Origin: Bradyrhizobium sp. SZCCT0231
GTDB taxonomy: Bacteria; Pseudomonadota; Alphaproteobacteria; Rhizobiales; Xanthobacteraceae
Assembly: GCF_018130245.1 (NCBI RefSeq)
Contig: NZ_JAFCKP010000004.1
Coordinates: forward strand, 372,001 to 436,000
DNA: 64,000 nt
Direction: 5' to 3'
Under the pieces are notes generated by a model that saw only the letters and a program-made list of their open reading frames with translations, was not told the origin of the DNA and searched no databases. The position numbers and the translations under genes are program-made. Positions 45,040 to 53,452 of the stretch are shown one piece after another (the stretch's first letter is position 1; each line of letters starts with the position of its first letter).

Positions 45040-45779
45040 CGTTTGATCCATTCGGGGACTTTGCGACGCGCGGCTATTTGCGCAACGTCGCGAAGGCCAA
45101 AGATCCCGGAATCGTTCAGCGCCTCCTGCACAATTCTTTCCTGACCGGCATCGACGCAGCCTTGGATCATCTCACGGCGCGGCCTTCGCTGAGCTACGAC
45201 GACGTTCTAAAAACGCACAAAACGCTCTTTGAAGGTGTGTTCCCATGGGCTGGAGAGGATCGCCATGCGAACGCGTCCCATGTTTTTGTGAAGAAGGGCT
45301 CTGTCATCTTCGCCCACCCCAATGACATCCGCAGAACTATCGACTACGCGCTGGAAAAGGGACAAGACAAGGCGTTCATGGCGGAAAAGCCCGGCGAAGT
45401 GATGGGCTATCTTGCCTATGGCCACCCTTTCCTTGACGGCAATGGCCGCACTATCATGCTGGTTCATGCCGAACTTGCGCGCCGGGCAAACATCGGCATT
45501 GACTGGGGCGCCACGGACAAAGACCAATATCTCGCCGCACTGACGCAGGAACTTGAAGAGCCGAGCAAGGGCAAACTTGACGCTCACCTCAAGCCATTTA
45601 TCCGCACAGGCTCGGAGGTGAAAGACATTGCGGACGCGATCAAGGCCGCGCCGGGGTTGGACGGCGGCAACGCGGACACGGTCGCAGGCGAGACGAGCAA
45701 TCCAACGCTCAAGGCGCAATATGAAGCGCAAGAAGCAAAGCGCAAGGGCGGGCAAGGTGATGCGCAGAAAAGCGGCTAA
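45036..45779 (+). CDS. Fic-domain AMP-transferase
   Basis: 247 residues. The catalytic Fic motif is complete: HPFLDGNGR at 130-138 (His130, Asn136, Arg138) followed by TIMLVHAELARR. The flap region is VFPWAGEDRHANASHVFVKKGSVIFAHP. Fic enzymes transfer AMP or related groups to target proteins such as gyrase and topoisomerase IV. No internal inhibitory helix is obvious, so inhibition would have to come from the coupled small protein. The last 50 residues are Lys/Gln/Gly-rich. Codon use looks less GC-extreme than neighbours, suggesting acquisition by transfer. Confidence 0.9.
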   Translation: MTFDPFGDFATRGYLRNVAKAKDPGIVQRLLHNSFLTGIDAALDHLTARPSLSYDDVLKTHKTLFEGVFPWAGEDRHANASHVFVKKGSVIFAHPNDIRRTIDYALEKGQDKAFMAEKPGEVMGYLAYGHPFLDGNGRTIMLVHAELARRANIGIDWGATDKDQYLAALTQELEEPSKGKLDAHLKPFIRTGSEVKDIADAIKAAPGLDGGNADTVAGETSNPTLKAQYEAQEAKRKGGQGDAQKSG

Positions 45780-45880
45780 CCCAACAGCAGCGTCGGCATT
45801 GATTTGCAGAGGCGCGACCGCAGCATCCATCGGAACGGAGCGTGGTTCTCTGTGCCGCTCGCCGCTGTATTAGGTTTGCA

Positions 45881-46867
45881 ATGACAATCCTGGTCACCGG
45901 CAGCGCGGGTCACCTCGGGGAGGCCATTCTGCGGACGCTCCGTGGGCGCGGGTCGCCTGCCCGCGGGCTTGATCTGAAGCCCTCCCCCTTTACCGATGCC
46001 GTCGGCTCGATCGTCGATCCCGATTTCGTCCGGCGCCAGATGCACGGTGTCACGGCCGTGATTCACACGGCGACGCTGCACAAGCCGCATGTGGCGACCC
46101 ACGGCAAGCAAGACTTCGTCGACACCAATGTCACCGGCACGCTCAACCTGCTCGAGGCGGCCGCGGCGGCCGGCGTGAAGAGCTTCGTCTTCACCAGCAC
46201 CACCAGCGCGTTCGGCTCGCAGCTGCGCCCGGAGGCGGGGCAGGCGGCCGTGTGGGTCGCCGAGGAGCTGCCGCCGGTGCCGAAGAACATCTACGGCACC
46301 ACCAAGCTGATGGCCGAGAACCTCTGCGAGCTGTTCTTTCGCGAGCGCGCCCTGCCGGTCGTCATCCTGCGGACCTCGCGCTTCTTTCCGGAGGACGACG
46401 ACGATCCGGCGATGCGGTCGGCCTATCCGCTGGACAACGCGCAGGCCAACGAGCTGCTCTATCGCCGGCTGGATATCGCGGATGCGGTGAGCGCGCATCT
46501 GCTCGCCGTCGAGCGCGCGCCCGGAATCGGGTTCGCCCGCTACATCGTCTCGGCCACGAGCCCGTTCGAGCAACGTCATCTCGCCGCGCTCGCGCGCGAT
46601 GCCGCCAGTGTCGTGCGCGCGCTCTATCCGGAGTGTGCGCAGCTCTATGCGGCGCGCGGCTGGCGCCTCTTCCCCGCGATCGACCGCGTCTATGTCAACG
46701 AGCGCGCGCGGCGGGAGCTCGGCTGGCGGCCCGAATTCGACTTCGCGCATGTGCTGCGCAGCCTGCGAGATGACCGCGATTTTCGCAGCACGCTGGCACG
46801 CGAGATCGGATCGAAAGGCTATCATGACACGGTGTTCGACGATGGGCCCTACCCCGTCGCCTCGTAG
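45881..46867 (+). CDS. NAD-dependent epimerase/dehydratase
   Basis: 328-residue extended short-chain dehydrogenase. TILVTGSAGHLGEAILRTL is the NAD-binding GxxGxxG, with NVTGTLNLLEAAAAAGVKSFVFTSTTSAFGS and the active-site tyrosine in KNIYGTTKLMAENL (YxxxK). LRTSRFFPEDDDDP and RRELGWRPEFDFAHVL follow. Substrate is probably a nucleotide sugar or related compound but is not indicated by neighbours. ATG 45881 is chosen over an extended frame starting at 45842. Confidence 0.9.
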   Translation: MTILVTGSAGHLGEAILRTLRGRGSPARGLDLKPSPFTDAVGSIVDPDFVRRQMHGVTAVIHTATLHKPHVATHGKQDFVDTNVTGTLNLLEAAAAAGVKSFVFTSTTSAFGSQLRPEAGQAAVWVAEELPPVPKNIYGTTKLMAENLCELFFRERALPVVILRTSRFFPEDDDDPAMRSAYPLDNAQANELLYRRLDIADAVSAHLLAVERAPGIGFARYIVSATSPFEQRHLAALARDAASVVRALYPECAQLYAARGWRLFPAIDRVYVNERARRELGWRPEFDFAHVLRSLRDDRDFRSTLAREIGSKGYHDTVFDDGPYPVAS

Positions 46868-47248
46868 CGCCGCGATTGCTATTTTGCTCGACGCTTCAAA
46901 TGTCTGCCCGGTGTCACCGGGAGCGGGCCAGCCTGGGGCGTTCTACTGTGCATGGGGTTGTTTTCGCACTTTTGTATGTCCACCCCTCGTGCCGACAGAA
47001 ACCGATCCACGCGAGAATTGGATTCCGCGTTGCAGCGAGAGCGTCGTCGTCGCAGCGTTCGTCCCTTCATTGACATTCCGTCTCAATTTTTGACGAGCGC
47101 GGCCGCGCTGCACCCAGCGCGCTTCTCACTGTTGGCAGATATGCTAACCTTTTTGCGTCTGTCGTCCCGACGGACTCAAACCTTCGCCTCTCGACTAGCA
47201 AAACAAAATAAATCGCAGCCCTGACGGCTGCCTTAGGGGAGTGACGCG
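46868..47248. other. intergenic region with the second 25-base repeat
   Basis: 381 bases. It contains the repeat at 46943-46967 and an AT-richer zone near 47130-47215 that is the likely promoter of the sugar dehydrogenase, whose start has AGGGGAG seven bases upstream. No convincing gene is seen. Confidence 0.55.
46943..46967. repeat. 25-base repeat, copy 2
   Basis: CTACTGTGCATGGGGTTGTT followed by TTCGC, identical to 6823-6847; flanks differ. Intergenic in both cases. Confidence 0.8.
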
Positions 47249-48523
47249 ATGACATCGATGTTCCATCGATCCGTGTTGGCGCTTGCGGCTGTGGCCCTTC
47301 TCGCGGGGACCAGCGCGGGCAACGCGCAACAGCAGGACAAGAACAAGACGCTGAAGAAATACGAATCCGGCACCAAGGAGTTCTGGACCCATCCGCCGGA
47401 CGATTGGTTCCTCGGCGACGAGACCGAGGCGCAGAAGGGCCTTGCGCCGCCCTCGGGTCCGCCGACCGGCGCCTCCGACGCCGAGCTCGCCAACATCGTC
47501 AAGAAGATCAAGCTGCCGCCGGGCTTCAAGATCGAGGTCTACGCCTCGGGCGTGCTGGCCGCGCGGCAGATGGCCTGGGGCGACAAGGGCACGCTGTTCG
47601 TCGGCTCGTTCGGCCTCGGCAACGTCTATGCCATCAAGGACAACAACGGAAAGAAGGAGGTCAAGACCGTCCTCAAGGGGCTGAACATGCCCACCGGCCT
47701 CGCCTTCAAGGATGGCGCGCTCTACGTCATCGCCGTCGACAAGCTGATCCGCTACGACAACGCCGAAGCCAATCTCGACAATCTCGGCCAGGGCAAGGTC
47801 GTCTATGACGACATGCCGTCCTATGCCGCGCATGGCTGGAAGTACATCGCGGTCGACAAGGAAGGCTGGTTCTACATTCCGTTCGGACCGCCCTTTAACA
47901 TCGGCATCCCGCCGACCAGCGTGTCGCAGATCCGGCGCGTCGATCCCAAGACCGGCAACGCCGAGATTTATGCGCTCGGCGTCCGCAACTCGGTCGGCGG
48001 CGACGTCGATCCGCGCACCGGCAAATACTGGTTCACCGAGAATGCGCGCGACTGGGTCAGCGACGATCTGCCGTCGGACAAGCTGAACATGATCAGCAAG
48101 ATGGGCGAGCATTTCGGCTATCCCTATTGCCACCAGGGCAATCTGCCTGACGACAAGTTCGCGATGGGTCACAAATGCTCCGAGTTCACGCCGCCCGTGC
48201 TGAACCTCGGTGCCCACGTCGCTCCGCTCGGCATGAAGTTCTACACCGGCGATCAGTTCCCCGCCGAGTACAAGAACAACATCCTGATCGCCGAGCACGG
48301 CTCCTGGAACAGGCACAAGTACCAGGGCGCCCGCATCATGCGCGTGATCGTCGGGCCCGACGGCAAGAACCCCAAGCAGGAGATCTTCGCCTCCGGTTGG
48401 CTCGAGGGCGATCAGGGTTATCTCGGCCGTCCCGCCGACATCATCCTCGCCAAGGACGGATCGATCCTCGTTGCCGACGATTGGGCCGGCGCGATCTATC
48501 GCGTCAGCTTCAGCAAGAAGTAG
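47249..48523 (+). CDS. periplasmic PQQ-dependent sugar dehydrogenase (sorbosone dehydrogenase-like)
   Basis: 424 residues with a signal peptide (SVLALAAVALLAGTSAGNAQ). The body is a six-bladed propeller as in soluble glucose/sorbosone dehydrogenases: LPPGFKIEVYASGVLAARQMAWG, NMPTGLAFKDGALYV, ALGVRNSVGGDVDPRTGKYWFTENARDW, and IAEHGSWNRHKYQGARI. It probably oxidises an aldose or aldonate with PQQ. A dihaem cytochrome c gene lies 211 bases downstream in the same direction and could be its electron acceptor. Start is ATG 47249 with a strong AGGGGAG. Confidence 0.87.
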   Translation: MTSMFHRSVLALAAVALLAGTSAGNAQQQDKNKTLKKYESGTKEFWTHPPDDWFLGDETEAQKGLAPPSGPPTGASDAELANIVKKIKLPPGFKIEVYASGVLAARQMAWGDKGTLFVGSFGLGNVYAIKDNNGKKEVKTVLKGLNMPTGLAFKDGALYVIAVDKLIRYDNAEANLDNLGQGKVVYDDMPSYAAHGWKYIAVDKEGWFYIPFGPPFNIGIPPTSVSQIRRVDPKTGNAEIYALGVRNSVGGDVDPRTGKYWFTENARDWVSDDLPSDKLNMISKMGEHFGYPYCHQGNLPDDKFAMGHKCSEFTPPVLNLGAHVAPLGMKFYTGDQFPAEYKNNILIAEHGSWNRHKYQGARIMRVIVGPDGKNPKQEIFASGWLEGDQGYLGRPADIILAKDGSILVADDWAGAIYRVSFSKK

Positions 48524-48587
48524 CGGCGCGGGTAGAACAGAGGTTGCGGTGGCCGCCAGCTGCCGCAGCCTCTTCTGTTTGACTCAC

Positions 48588-48709
48588 TGTCGTTCCGGAT
48601 TGCGCGACTTGCGCGCAAGTCCGGAACTCATAACCCCGATCCGTGGTTATGGATTCTCAGATGCGCAATTGCGCATCATAGCTCGTGCTTCGCACGCCTC
48701 GGAATGACC
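48588..48709. repeat. intergenic repeat, GTCATTCCGG family
   Basis: TGTCGTTCCGGATTGCGCGA at the left, CGCACGCCTCGGAATGACC at the right, inner CATAACC...GGTTATGG and TGCGCAATTGCGCA. It lies between the sugar dehydrogenase and its likely cytochrome. Confidence 0.8.
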
Positions 48710-48734
48710 AGCTAGATAGATCGGAATCCCAATC

Positions 48735-49328
48735 ATGCGCCGGCAGTTCATCTTGCACGCAATCACCGTGGTTGCGCTCCTGGCGCTCGGCGCACGTTCC
48801 GCAAGCGCGGCAGACAATGCCGCGATCAGGGAGAAGGCCGCCGCTTGCTCCGGCTGTCACGGCGAGAACGGCATTTCGCAGACCGAGAACGTCCCCTCGC
48901 TCGCCGGCCAGCCCGATCAATTCCTGCAATGGCAGCTCGTGTTCTTCCGCGCCGGCTCGCGCAAGAACGACCAGATGCAGCCGATCGTCGAGGAGATCAG
49001 CAACGAGGACATCCGCAATCTCGGCGCCTACTTCGCCTCGTTGACGCCGCCGAAGGGACCCGAGGACAAGGACCCTGACCTGTCGAAGAAGGGCGCGCAG
49101 GCTGCCGCCGGCCGCCGCTGCGCCTCGTGCCATACGGATAGCTATGCCGGCACCAAGGCGGTTGCGCGGCTCGCCGGCCAGCGCGAGGAATACCTCGTCA
49201 AGGCGCTGCACGATTACAAGGCCGGCCAGCGCGTCGGCGGCGGCGTCGCGGCGATGGCCGATGTCGCCTATCACATGAGTGACGAGGAAATCACCGCCGT
49301 CTCGCACTATCTGGCGCATTTGCAGTAG
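48735..49328 (+). CDS. dihaem cytochrome c (c4-like)
   Basis: 197 residues with a signal peptide (AITVVALLALGARSASA) and two CxxCH haem sites, CSGCH (Cys38, Cys41, His42) and CASCH (Cys129, Cys132, His133). The two halves resemble each other (SLAGQP...QLVFFRAGSRKNDQM and RLAGQREEYLVKALHDYKAGQR), as in cytochromes c4. Periplasmic electron carrier, probably between the sugar dehydrogenase upstream and a terminal oxidase. Confidence 0.92.
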   Translation: MRRQFILHAITVVALLALGARSASAADNAAIREKAAACSGCHGENGISQTENVPSLAGQPDQFLQWQLVFFRAGSRKNDQMQPIVEEISNEDIRNLGAYFASLTPPKGPEDKDPDLSKKGAQAAAGRRCASCHTDSYAGTKAVARLAGQREEYLVKALHDYKAGQRVGGGVAAMADVAYHMSDEEITAVSHYLAHLQ

Positions 49329-49354
49329 CGGAAGGTGTAGCCACAAACTCCACC

Positions 49355-49509
49355 GTCGTCCCGGACAAGCGCGCCCCAAGCGCGCGCAGATCCGGGACCC
49401 ATAACCGCAGGATCAAGTTTGGCGAAGACTCGGAGTTGCCGGCGCGCCTCATAACCACACCCTGTGGCTATGGGTCCCGGATCGGCGCTTACGCTTGTCC
49501 GGGACGACA
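49355..49509. repeat. intergenic repeat, GTCCCGGACAAGCG family
   Basis: Left end GTCGTCCCGGACAAGCGCGC (45 bases identical to 36352-36396). Right end GCTTGTCCGGGACGACAGC closes an inverted repeat around 155 bases long. Confidence 0.85.
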
Positions 49510-49528
49510 GCGGTGTGTTGAGCGCGAG

Positions 49529-50452
49529 CTACCCGGCCCGCTGCTTCTCATACGCCTTCAGATGCGTATAGGCGATGCGCAGCTTCGGCACCGGCACTTT
49601 GGCCGCATCGGCGCGCGCGATGAGATCGCCGACGACGTGATCGGCTTCGACCGGCAGGCCAGCCTTGATGTCGCGGAACATCGAGGCCGTCATCGGCGAG
49701 CCCTCGGTGGTGAGGTTGCCCTTCACCCGCTCGAAGAACGGCCCGCCCGGCGGATAGCCCGACGCGGTGGCGATCGCGCTGGTCTCATCCAGCATGCCGA
49801 GCAGGAAATCCCGGCCGCCGGGAGCCGCAAGGATGTTGCCGACCGAGGCGCGCATCAGGCTGGTCGATGCCGCGAGCGAGGAGAGGAACACCCACTTCTC
49901 CCACATGTCCTGCATGATGTTCTGGCTGGCGGTGGCGCCAGTGATGCCGCTCTTGAAGGCTTCGTCGATCGCCTTCACCCGGTCCGACATCTTGCCGTCG
50001 CGCTCGCCGTAATTGATCGACTGCATCGGCTGGAGCTGCACCACCTCGCGCTTCTCGTTCAGTGTCGCGGCGATGGCGCAGAGGCCGCCGAGCACGCGGT
50101 CCTTGCCGAACTTGCTATCCAGCGTGTCGAGGTGCTTCATGCCGTTGAGCATCGGAATGATGGTCGTGTTAGGCCCGACCGCCGCGGCGAACGACTGGAT
50201 GGCGTCCTCGAGGTCGAACGCCTTGCAGCTGAGCAGCACGACGTCGAACTTGTCCTTGAGCGCGCCCGCCTGCACGGTCGGCGGATTTTTCAAGGTCACG
50301 TCGCCATTCGGGCTCTTGATGACGAGGCCGGCGCTCTGGAGCTCGCTGGCGCGCCGTGGCCGCACCAGGAAAGTGACGTCGCGGCCGGCCTGCAACAGCC
50401 TGCCACCAAAATAGCCGCCGATGGCGCCGGCGCCGACCACGAGGATACGCAT
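49529..50452 (-). CDS. 2-dehydropantoate 2-reductase (ketopantoate reductase) family
   Basis: 307 residues. MRILVVGAGAIGGYFGGRLL is the NADPH-binding GxGxxG motif. KAFDLEDAIQSFAAAVGPNTTIIPMLNGMKHLD contains the family's NGxxH region, and SGITGATASQNIMQDMWEKWVFL the conserved Lys/Glu helix. It could be PanE of pantothenate synthesis or a paralogue acting on another 2-keto acid; several such paralogues exist in rhizobia. Start ATG 50452 with GGAG upstream. Confidence 0.87.
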   Translation of the reverse strand: MRILVVGAGAIGGYFGGRLLQAGRDVTFLVRPRRASELQSAGLVIKSPNGDVTLKNPPTVQAGALKDKFDVVLLSCKAFDLEDAIQSFAAAVGPNTTIIPMLNGMKHLDTLDSKFGKDRVLGGLCAIAATLNEKREVVQLQPMQSINYGERDGKMSDRVKAIDEAFKSGITGATASQNIMQDMWEKWVFLSSLAASTSLMRASVGNILAAPGGRDFLLGMLDETSAIATASGYPPGGPFFERVKGNLTTEGSPMTASMFRDIKAGLPVEADHVVGDLIARADAAKVPVPKLRIAYTHLKAYEKQRAG

Positions 50453-50568
50453 GAGAGAGCTCCGTTATTGTTGTTGTTCTTCAGAAAGAAGGCGAATGGC
50501 GAATAGGGAGTAGCGAATAGGATAGCACGCCCTGGAATGCGAGTAACGTCTCCACCACTCGCCATTCC

Positions 50569-51183
50569 CTACTCGCCCTTCATCATCTCTTCGACCTCGC
50601 GAAGCTGCTCCTTGCCGAAGAACATCTCGTTGCCGACGAAGAAGGTCGGCGCGCCGAAGGCGCCTCGGGCGACCGCCTCCTCGGTGTTCTTGATCAGCCT
50701 GCCCTTCACCTCCGGTTCCCCGGCACGGGCGAACAGTTTTTTCGCATCGAGGCCGGAGGACGCCAGCGCCTTTGCCGCGATTTCAGGATCGTCCATCTTC
50801 TTCGGCTCGCGCCACATGTGATGGAAGGCGGCCTCGACATATTTTTCGAAGACTCCTTCGAGCTGCGCCGCGATTGCCGCGCGCATCAAATTCAGCGTGT
50901 TGACGGGAAAATGCGGATTCCAGACATAGGGCTGGACATGGAAGCGCTTGATGAAGCGCTCGGTTTCGACCTGCTGGAATTCGCGCTTGTTCTTGATGCC
51001 GGCCAGCGTCTCGGCCGGCGACTTGTTGTTGGTCGACTTGAAGATGCCGCCGAGCAGGATCGGCACATATTCAAACTTGACGCCGATCCGCTGCTCGATC
51101 GCCGGAATCGCCAGATGGCTGAGATAGGCGTTCGGGCTGCCGAAGTCGAACAGGAATTGCGGGGCGGTGCGGGTCAATATCAT
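50569..51183 (-). CDS. DsbA-family isomerase (2-hydroxychromene-2-carboxylate isomerase-like)
   Basis: 204-residue thioredoxin-fold protein without a CxxC: QFLFDFGSPNAYLSHLAIPAIEQRIG has Ser in the active-site position, as in HCCA isomerase and kappa-class GST. FIKRFHVQPYVWNPHFPVNTLNLMRAA and FGAPTFFVGNEMFFGKEQL follow. It likely uses glutathione in an aromatic-degradation-type isomerisation; no partner genes are nearby. ATG 51183 follows AGGGAGA; an 18-codon upstream extension is not used. Confidence 0.87.
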   Translation of the reverse strand: MILTRTAPQFLFDFGSPNAYLSHLAIPAIEQRIGVKFEYVPILLGGIFKSTNNKSPAETLAGIKNKREFQQVETERFIKRFHVQPYVWNPHFPVNTLNLMRAAIAAQLEGVFEKYVEAAFHHMWREPKKMDDPEIAAKALASSGLDAKKLFARAGEPEVKGRLIKNTEEAVARGAFGAPTFFVGNEMFFGKEQLREVEEMMKGE

Positions 51184-51267
51184 TCTCCCTGACGTCGCTT
51201 TTCGACCATTGTGGCGTAGGCCGCGCCACAGGTCCACCGTTTAATGATGGTCATAATACATTGCGGG

Positions 51268-52632
51268 TCAGGTCAGGCGCCGGATCGCCCGCTTGCGCCA
51301 CACCAGGAGGTAATAGCCCATCTGCAAGACGAACATGGCGCAGAACACGATCGGGTAGGCAGCCCATACCCCCTCGAGGCCGACCGTGCGGCTCAGGATC
51401 ACCGCGGCCGGCAGCTCGATCGCGACAATCGCGAAGATCGACAGCAGCATCGGTGTGAAGGCGACGCCGGCCGCGCGCATCGCACCGGAAAACACCGTGG
51501 CGAGGCCGAACGGCACCGAGCTCCACAAGGCGATGTGCAGCAGCCCTTTCGCCAGGTCGAGCACGGCGCCCTCGGTGATGAAGATGCCGAGCACGGCGCG
51601 CGGTGCCAGGTAAATCAGCGCCACCAGCCCGCCGGTCAGGACGAGATTGAACGCAAGGCCGGTGCGCACGATGCCGTCGAGCCGCGCCCGGTCGCCGCCG
51701 CCGACAGCCTGCGCGCCGAGGATCGAGACCGCGATCGAAATCGACATCGCCGTGAACTGCGTGTAGCCCATCACCTGGTTGACGGCGCCGTATGCGGCCG
51801 TGGCGTCGGAGCCATAGCCGTTGACGAGGCCGAGCAGCACCAGCTCGGCGATCGCCATCACCATCATGCCGATCGCGCTCGGCAGGCCGATGCCGAGGAT
51901 TTTTCCGAGCACGGCGCGATTGAGGCGCAGATGACCCAGCAATGCAGCGTCCGGCGCGAGCGCATGCTTCTTCCGCAGCAGGTAGACGGCCAGCATGATC
52001 AGCGTGAGCGTGTTCGAGATCGCAGCCGCCCATGCCGGGCTGGTGATGCCGGCCGCCGGAAATCCGGACGCGCCGCGGATCAGCAATGGCGTCAGGATCA
52101 GGCCGATCGCCGTCGACAACGCCAGCGCCAGCAGCGGCGTCATTGCGTCGCCGACGCCGCGGATCATTGCCGTCATCAGCAGGAAGACGAAGCCGAGCGG
52201 CATGGTCAGCAGCATGATGCGCGCATAGGCGCTGGCCTCATCGAGAATGTCCGCGGGCGTGGCGAGCGCTATCATCAATGGCCGGCTGAAGAGCCCGCCG
52301 ATCAATGCGATCGAAGTCGACAGCAGCAGGCCGACTGCGAGCGTCGTACCCACGATGATCTTGATCCGGCCGTGGTCGCCCGCGCCAAAGGCCTGGCCGA
52401 TCAGCACGGTGGCACCGGTGCTCAGGCCCATGACGAAGGCGAACAGGAAGAACATCACCGGGAAGAACGCCGAGACCGCGGCGAGCGCGTCGACGCCGAT
52501 CATCTGGCCGAGATAGACGTTGCTGACGGTGCCGAACAGCGATTGCAGCGCGTTGCTCAGCATCAGGGGAGCAAGGAAGCGGAGGAATGTGGTCCAGAGC
52601 GGTTTTGCGGCGGACATGGATTGGCCTTTCAT
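51268..52632 (-). CDS. MATE-family efflux transporter
   Basis: 454 residues with twelve membrane helices in two repeated halves: FLAPLMLSNALQSLFGTVSNVYLGQMIGVDALAAVSAFFP and GLPSAIGMMVMAIAELVLLGLVNGYGSDATAAYGAVNQV. This is a multidrug or metabolite exporter driven by Na+ or H+; the substrate is unknown. ATG 52632 or ATG 52617 are possible starts; the latter has AAAGG upstream. It lies downstream of the DUF2239 gene on the same strand (73-base gap) and may share its regulated promoter. Confidence 0.9.
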   Translation of the reverse strand: MKGQSMSAAKPLWTTFLRFLAPLMLSNALQSLFGTVSNVYLGQMIGVDALAAVSAFFPVMFFLFAFVMGLSTGATVLIGQAFGAGDHGRIKIIVGTTLAVGLLLSTSIALIGGLFSRPLMIALATPADILDEASAYARIMLLTMPLGFVFLLMTAMIRGVGDAMTPLLALALSTAIGLILTPLLIRGASGFPAAGITSPAWAAAISNTLTLIMLAVYLLRKKHALAPDAALLGHLRLNRAVLGKILGIGLPSAIGMMVMAIAELVLLGLVNGYGSDATAAYGAVNQVMGYTQFTAMSISIAVSILGAQAVGGGDRARLDGIVRTGLAFNLVLTGGLVALIYLAPRAVLGIFITEGAVLDLAKGLLHIALWSSVPFGLATVFSGAMRAAGVAFTPMLLSIFAIVAIELPAAVILSRTVGLEGVWAAYPIVFCAMFVLQMGYYLLVWRKRAIRRLT

Positions 52633-52705
52633 CAGGGCGTGCGAAGCCGTTGCCGCGCAAGGCGCGGCTCGGCCGTCGATGGGGTTGTGAAGAGCGGTGC
52701 GCGGC

Positions 52706-53302
52706 TTAAGCGCGGTCGCTGTAGGCGAGCTTGACGATGTGGTCGCGGATGTCGGTCGGCCAGTCCGCGATCAGCCCGCTGAAGCGCCGCCGGTCGTCCG
52801 CGAACAGGGCCCGCGAGGCTTCCTCGAACTGCGGCAGATCGCCGGCCATGGTCGACATGAAGTGATAGGCCGCATCGCGCGCCTGGCGCGCGCGATCCTT
52901 GTCGCCGCTGGCGCGCCTGGCTTCGTCGACGAGCTTGCGCAGCGCGACCGAGGCGCCGCCGGCCTGCGCGTTGAGCCACTCCCAGTGCCGCGGCAGCAGG
53001 GTCACCTCGCGCGCGACCACGCCGAGTTTCGGCCTGCCGCGTCCGCGCGGCTCTGCGGGTGCTTCGGTCGCCTCGGTCGGCGGCGGGGCAAGCTTCGCCA
53101 GCCGCGCCAGCACCTCGCGATCATCGCCGCGCAGGTCGAAATCGATCGACCGCCCGGTGCCGTCGTCGAAGATGATGATTGGCTGGTCCAGCGGCTGCGT
53201 GGCACGCTTGACGGCAAGCGCGACATCGCCCGCCGTGCCGGAGGCCAGCCGGCGCTGGCCGACGAAGGCTGTGTAGGTCCCTTGCATTGGAATCATTGCC
53301 AT
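52706..53302 (-). CDS. DUF2239-family protein
   Basis: 198 residues, cytoplasmic, no signal or membrane segment. It begins MAMIPMQGTYTAFVGQRRLASG and contains IIIFDDGTGRSIDFDLRGDDREVLARL, a Pro/Arg linker, then a helical part (RHWEWLNAQAGGASVALRKLVDEARRA, YHFMSTMAGDLPQFEEASRALFA). The function is not known to me. Its promoter (53321-53349) implies a start of transcription about 12 bases before ATG 53302 with no ribosome-binding site, so a near-leaderless message or use of ATG 53287 is possible. Confidence 0.85.
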   Translation of the reverse strand: MAMIPMQGTYTAFVGQRRLASGTAGDVALAVKRATQPLDQPIIIFDDGTGRSIDFDLRGDDREVLARLAKLAPPPTEATEAPAEPRGRGRPKLGVVAREVTLLPRHWEWLNAQAGGASVALRKLVDEARRASGDKDRARQARDAAYHFMSTMAGDLPQFEEASRALFADDRRRFSGLIADWPTDIRDHIVKLAYSDRA

Positions 53303-53320
53303 ATTGATCGTGTTGGCAGC

Positions 53321-53349
53321 TTAATACCCGGGTAAATTCTCTGTGTCAA
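53321..53349 (-). promoter_or_regulatory. consensus promoter of the DUF2239 gene
   Basis: On the minus strand TTGACA (53349-53344), 17-base spacer, TATTAA (53326-53321), close to an ideal housekeeping promoter. The spacer contains ACCCGGGT that reaches the -10 box, and a second ACCCGGGT lies just upstream of the -35 box. Confidence 0.8.
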
Positions 53350-53361
53350 TATACCCGGGTG
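53325..53361. promoter_or_regulatory. paired ACCCGGGT operators
   Basis: Two copies of the 8-base palindrome ACCCGGGT at 53326-53333 and 53353-53360, each embedded in ATACCCGGGT, 27 bases apart. They bracket the -35 box of the DUF2239 promoter and lie 90-130 bases upstream of the GST gene on the other strand. The spacing and symmetry indicate a dimeric repressor or activator. The protein is not identified here. Confidence 0.72.
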
Positions 53362-53452
53362 AAAATATCCGCAGCGATGGCTCGACAATGTGTTTCCGGG
53401 CTGGCACGAACGGCGCGGCTGATCGACACGCCCAAGCCTTGAGGACCCCGCG

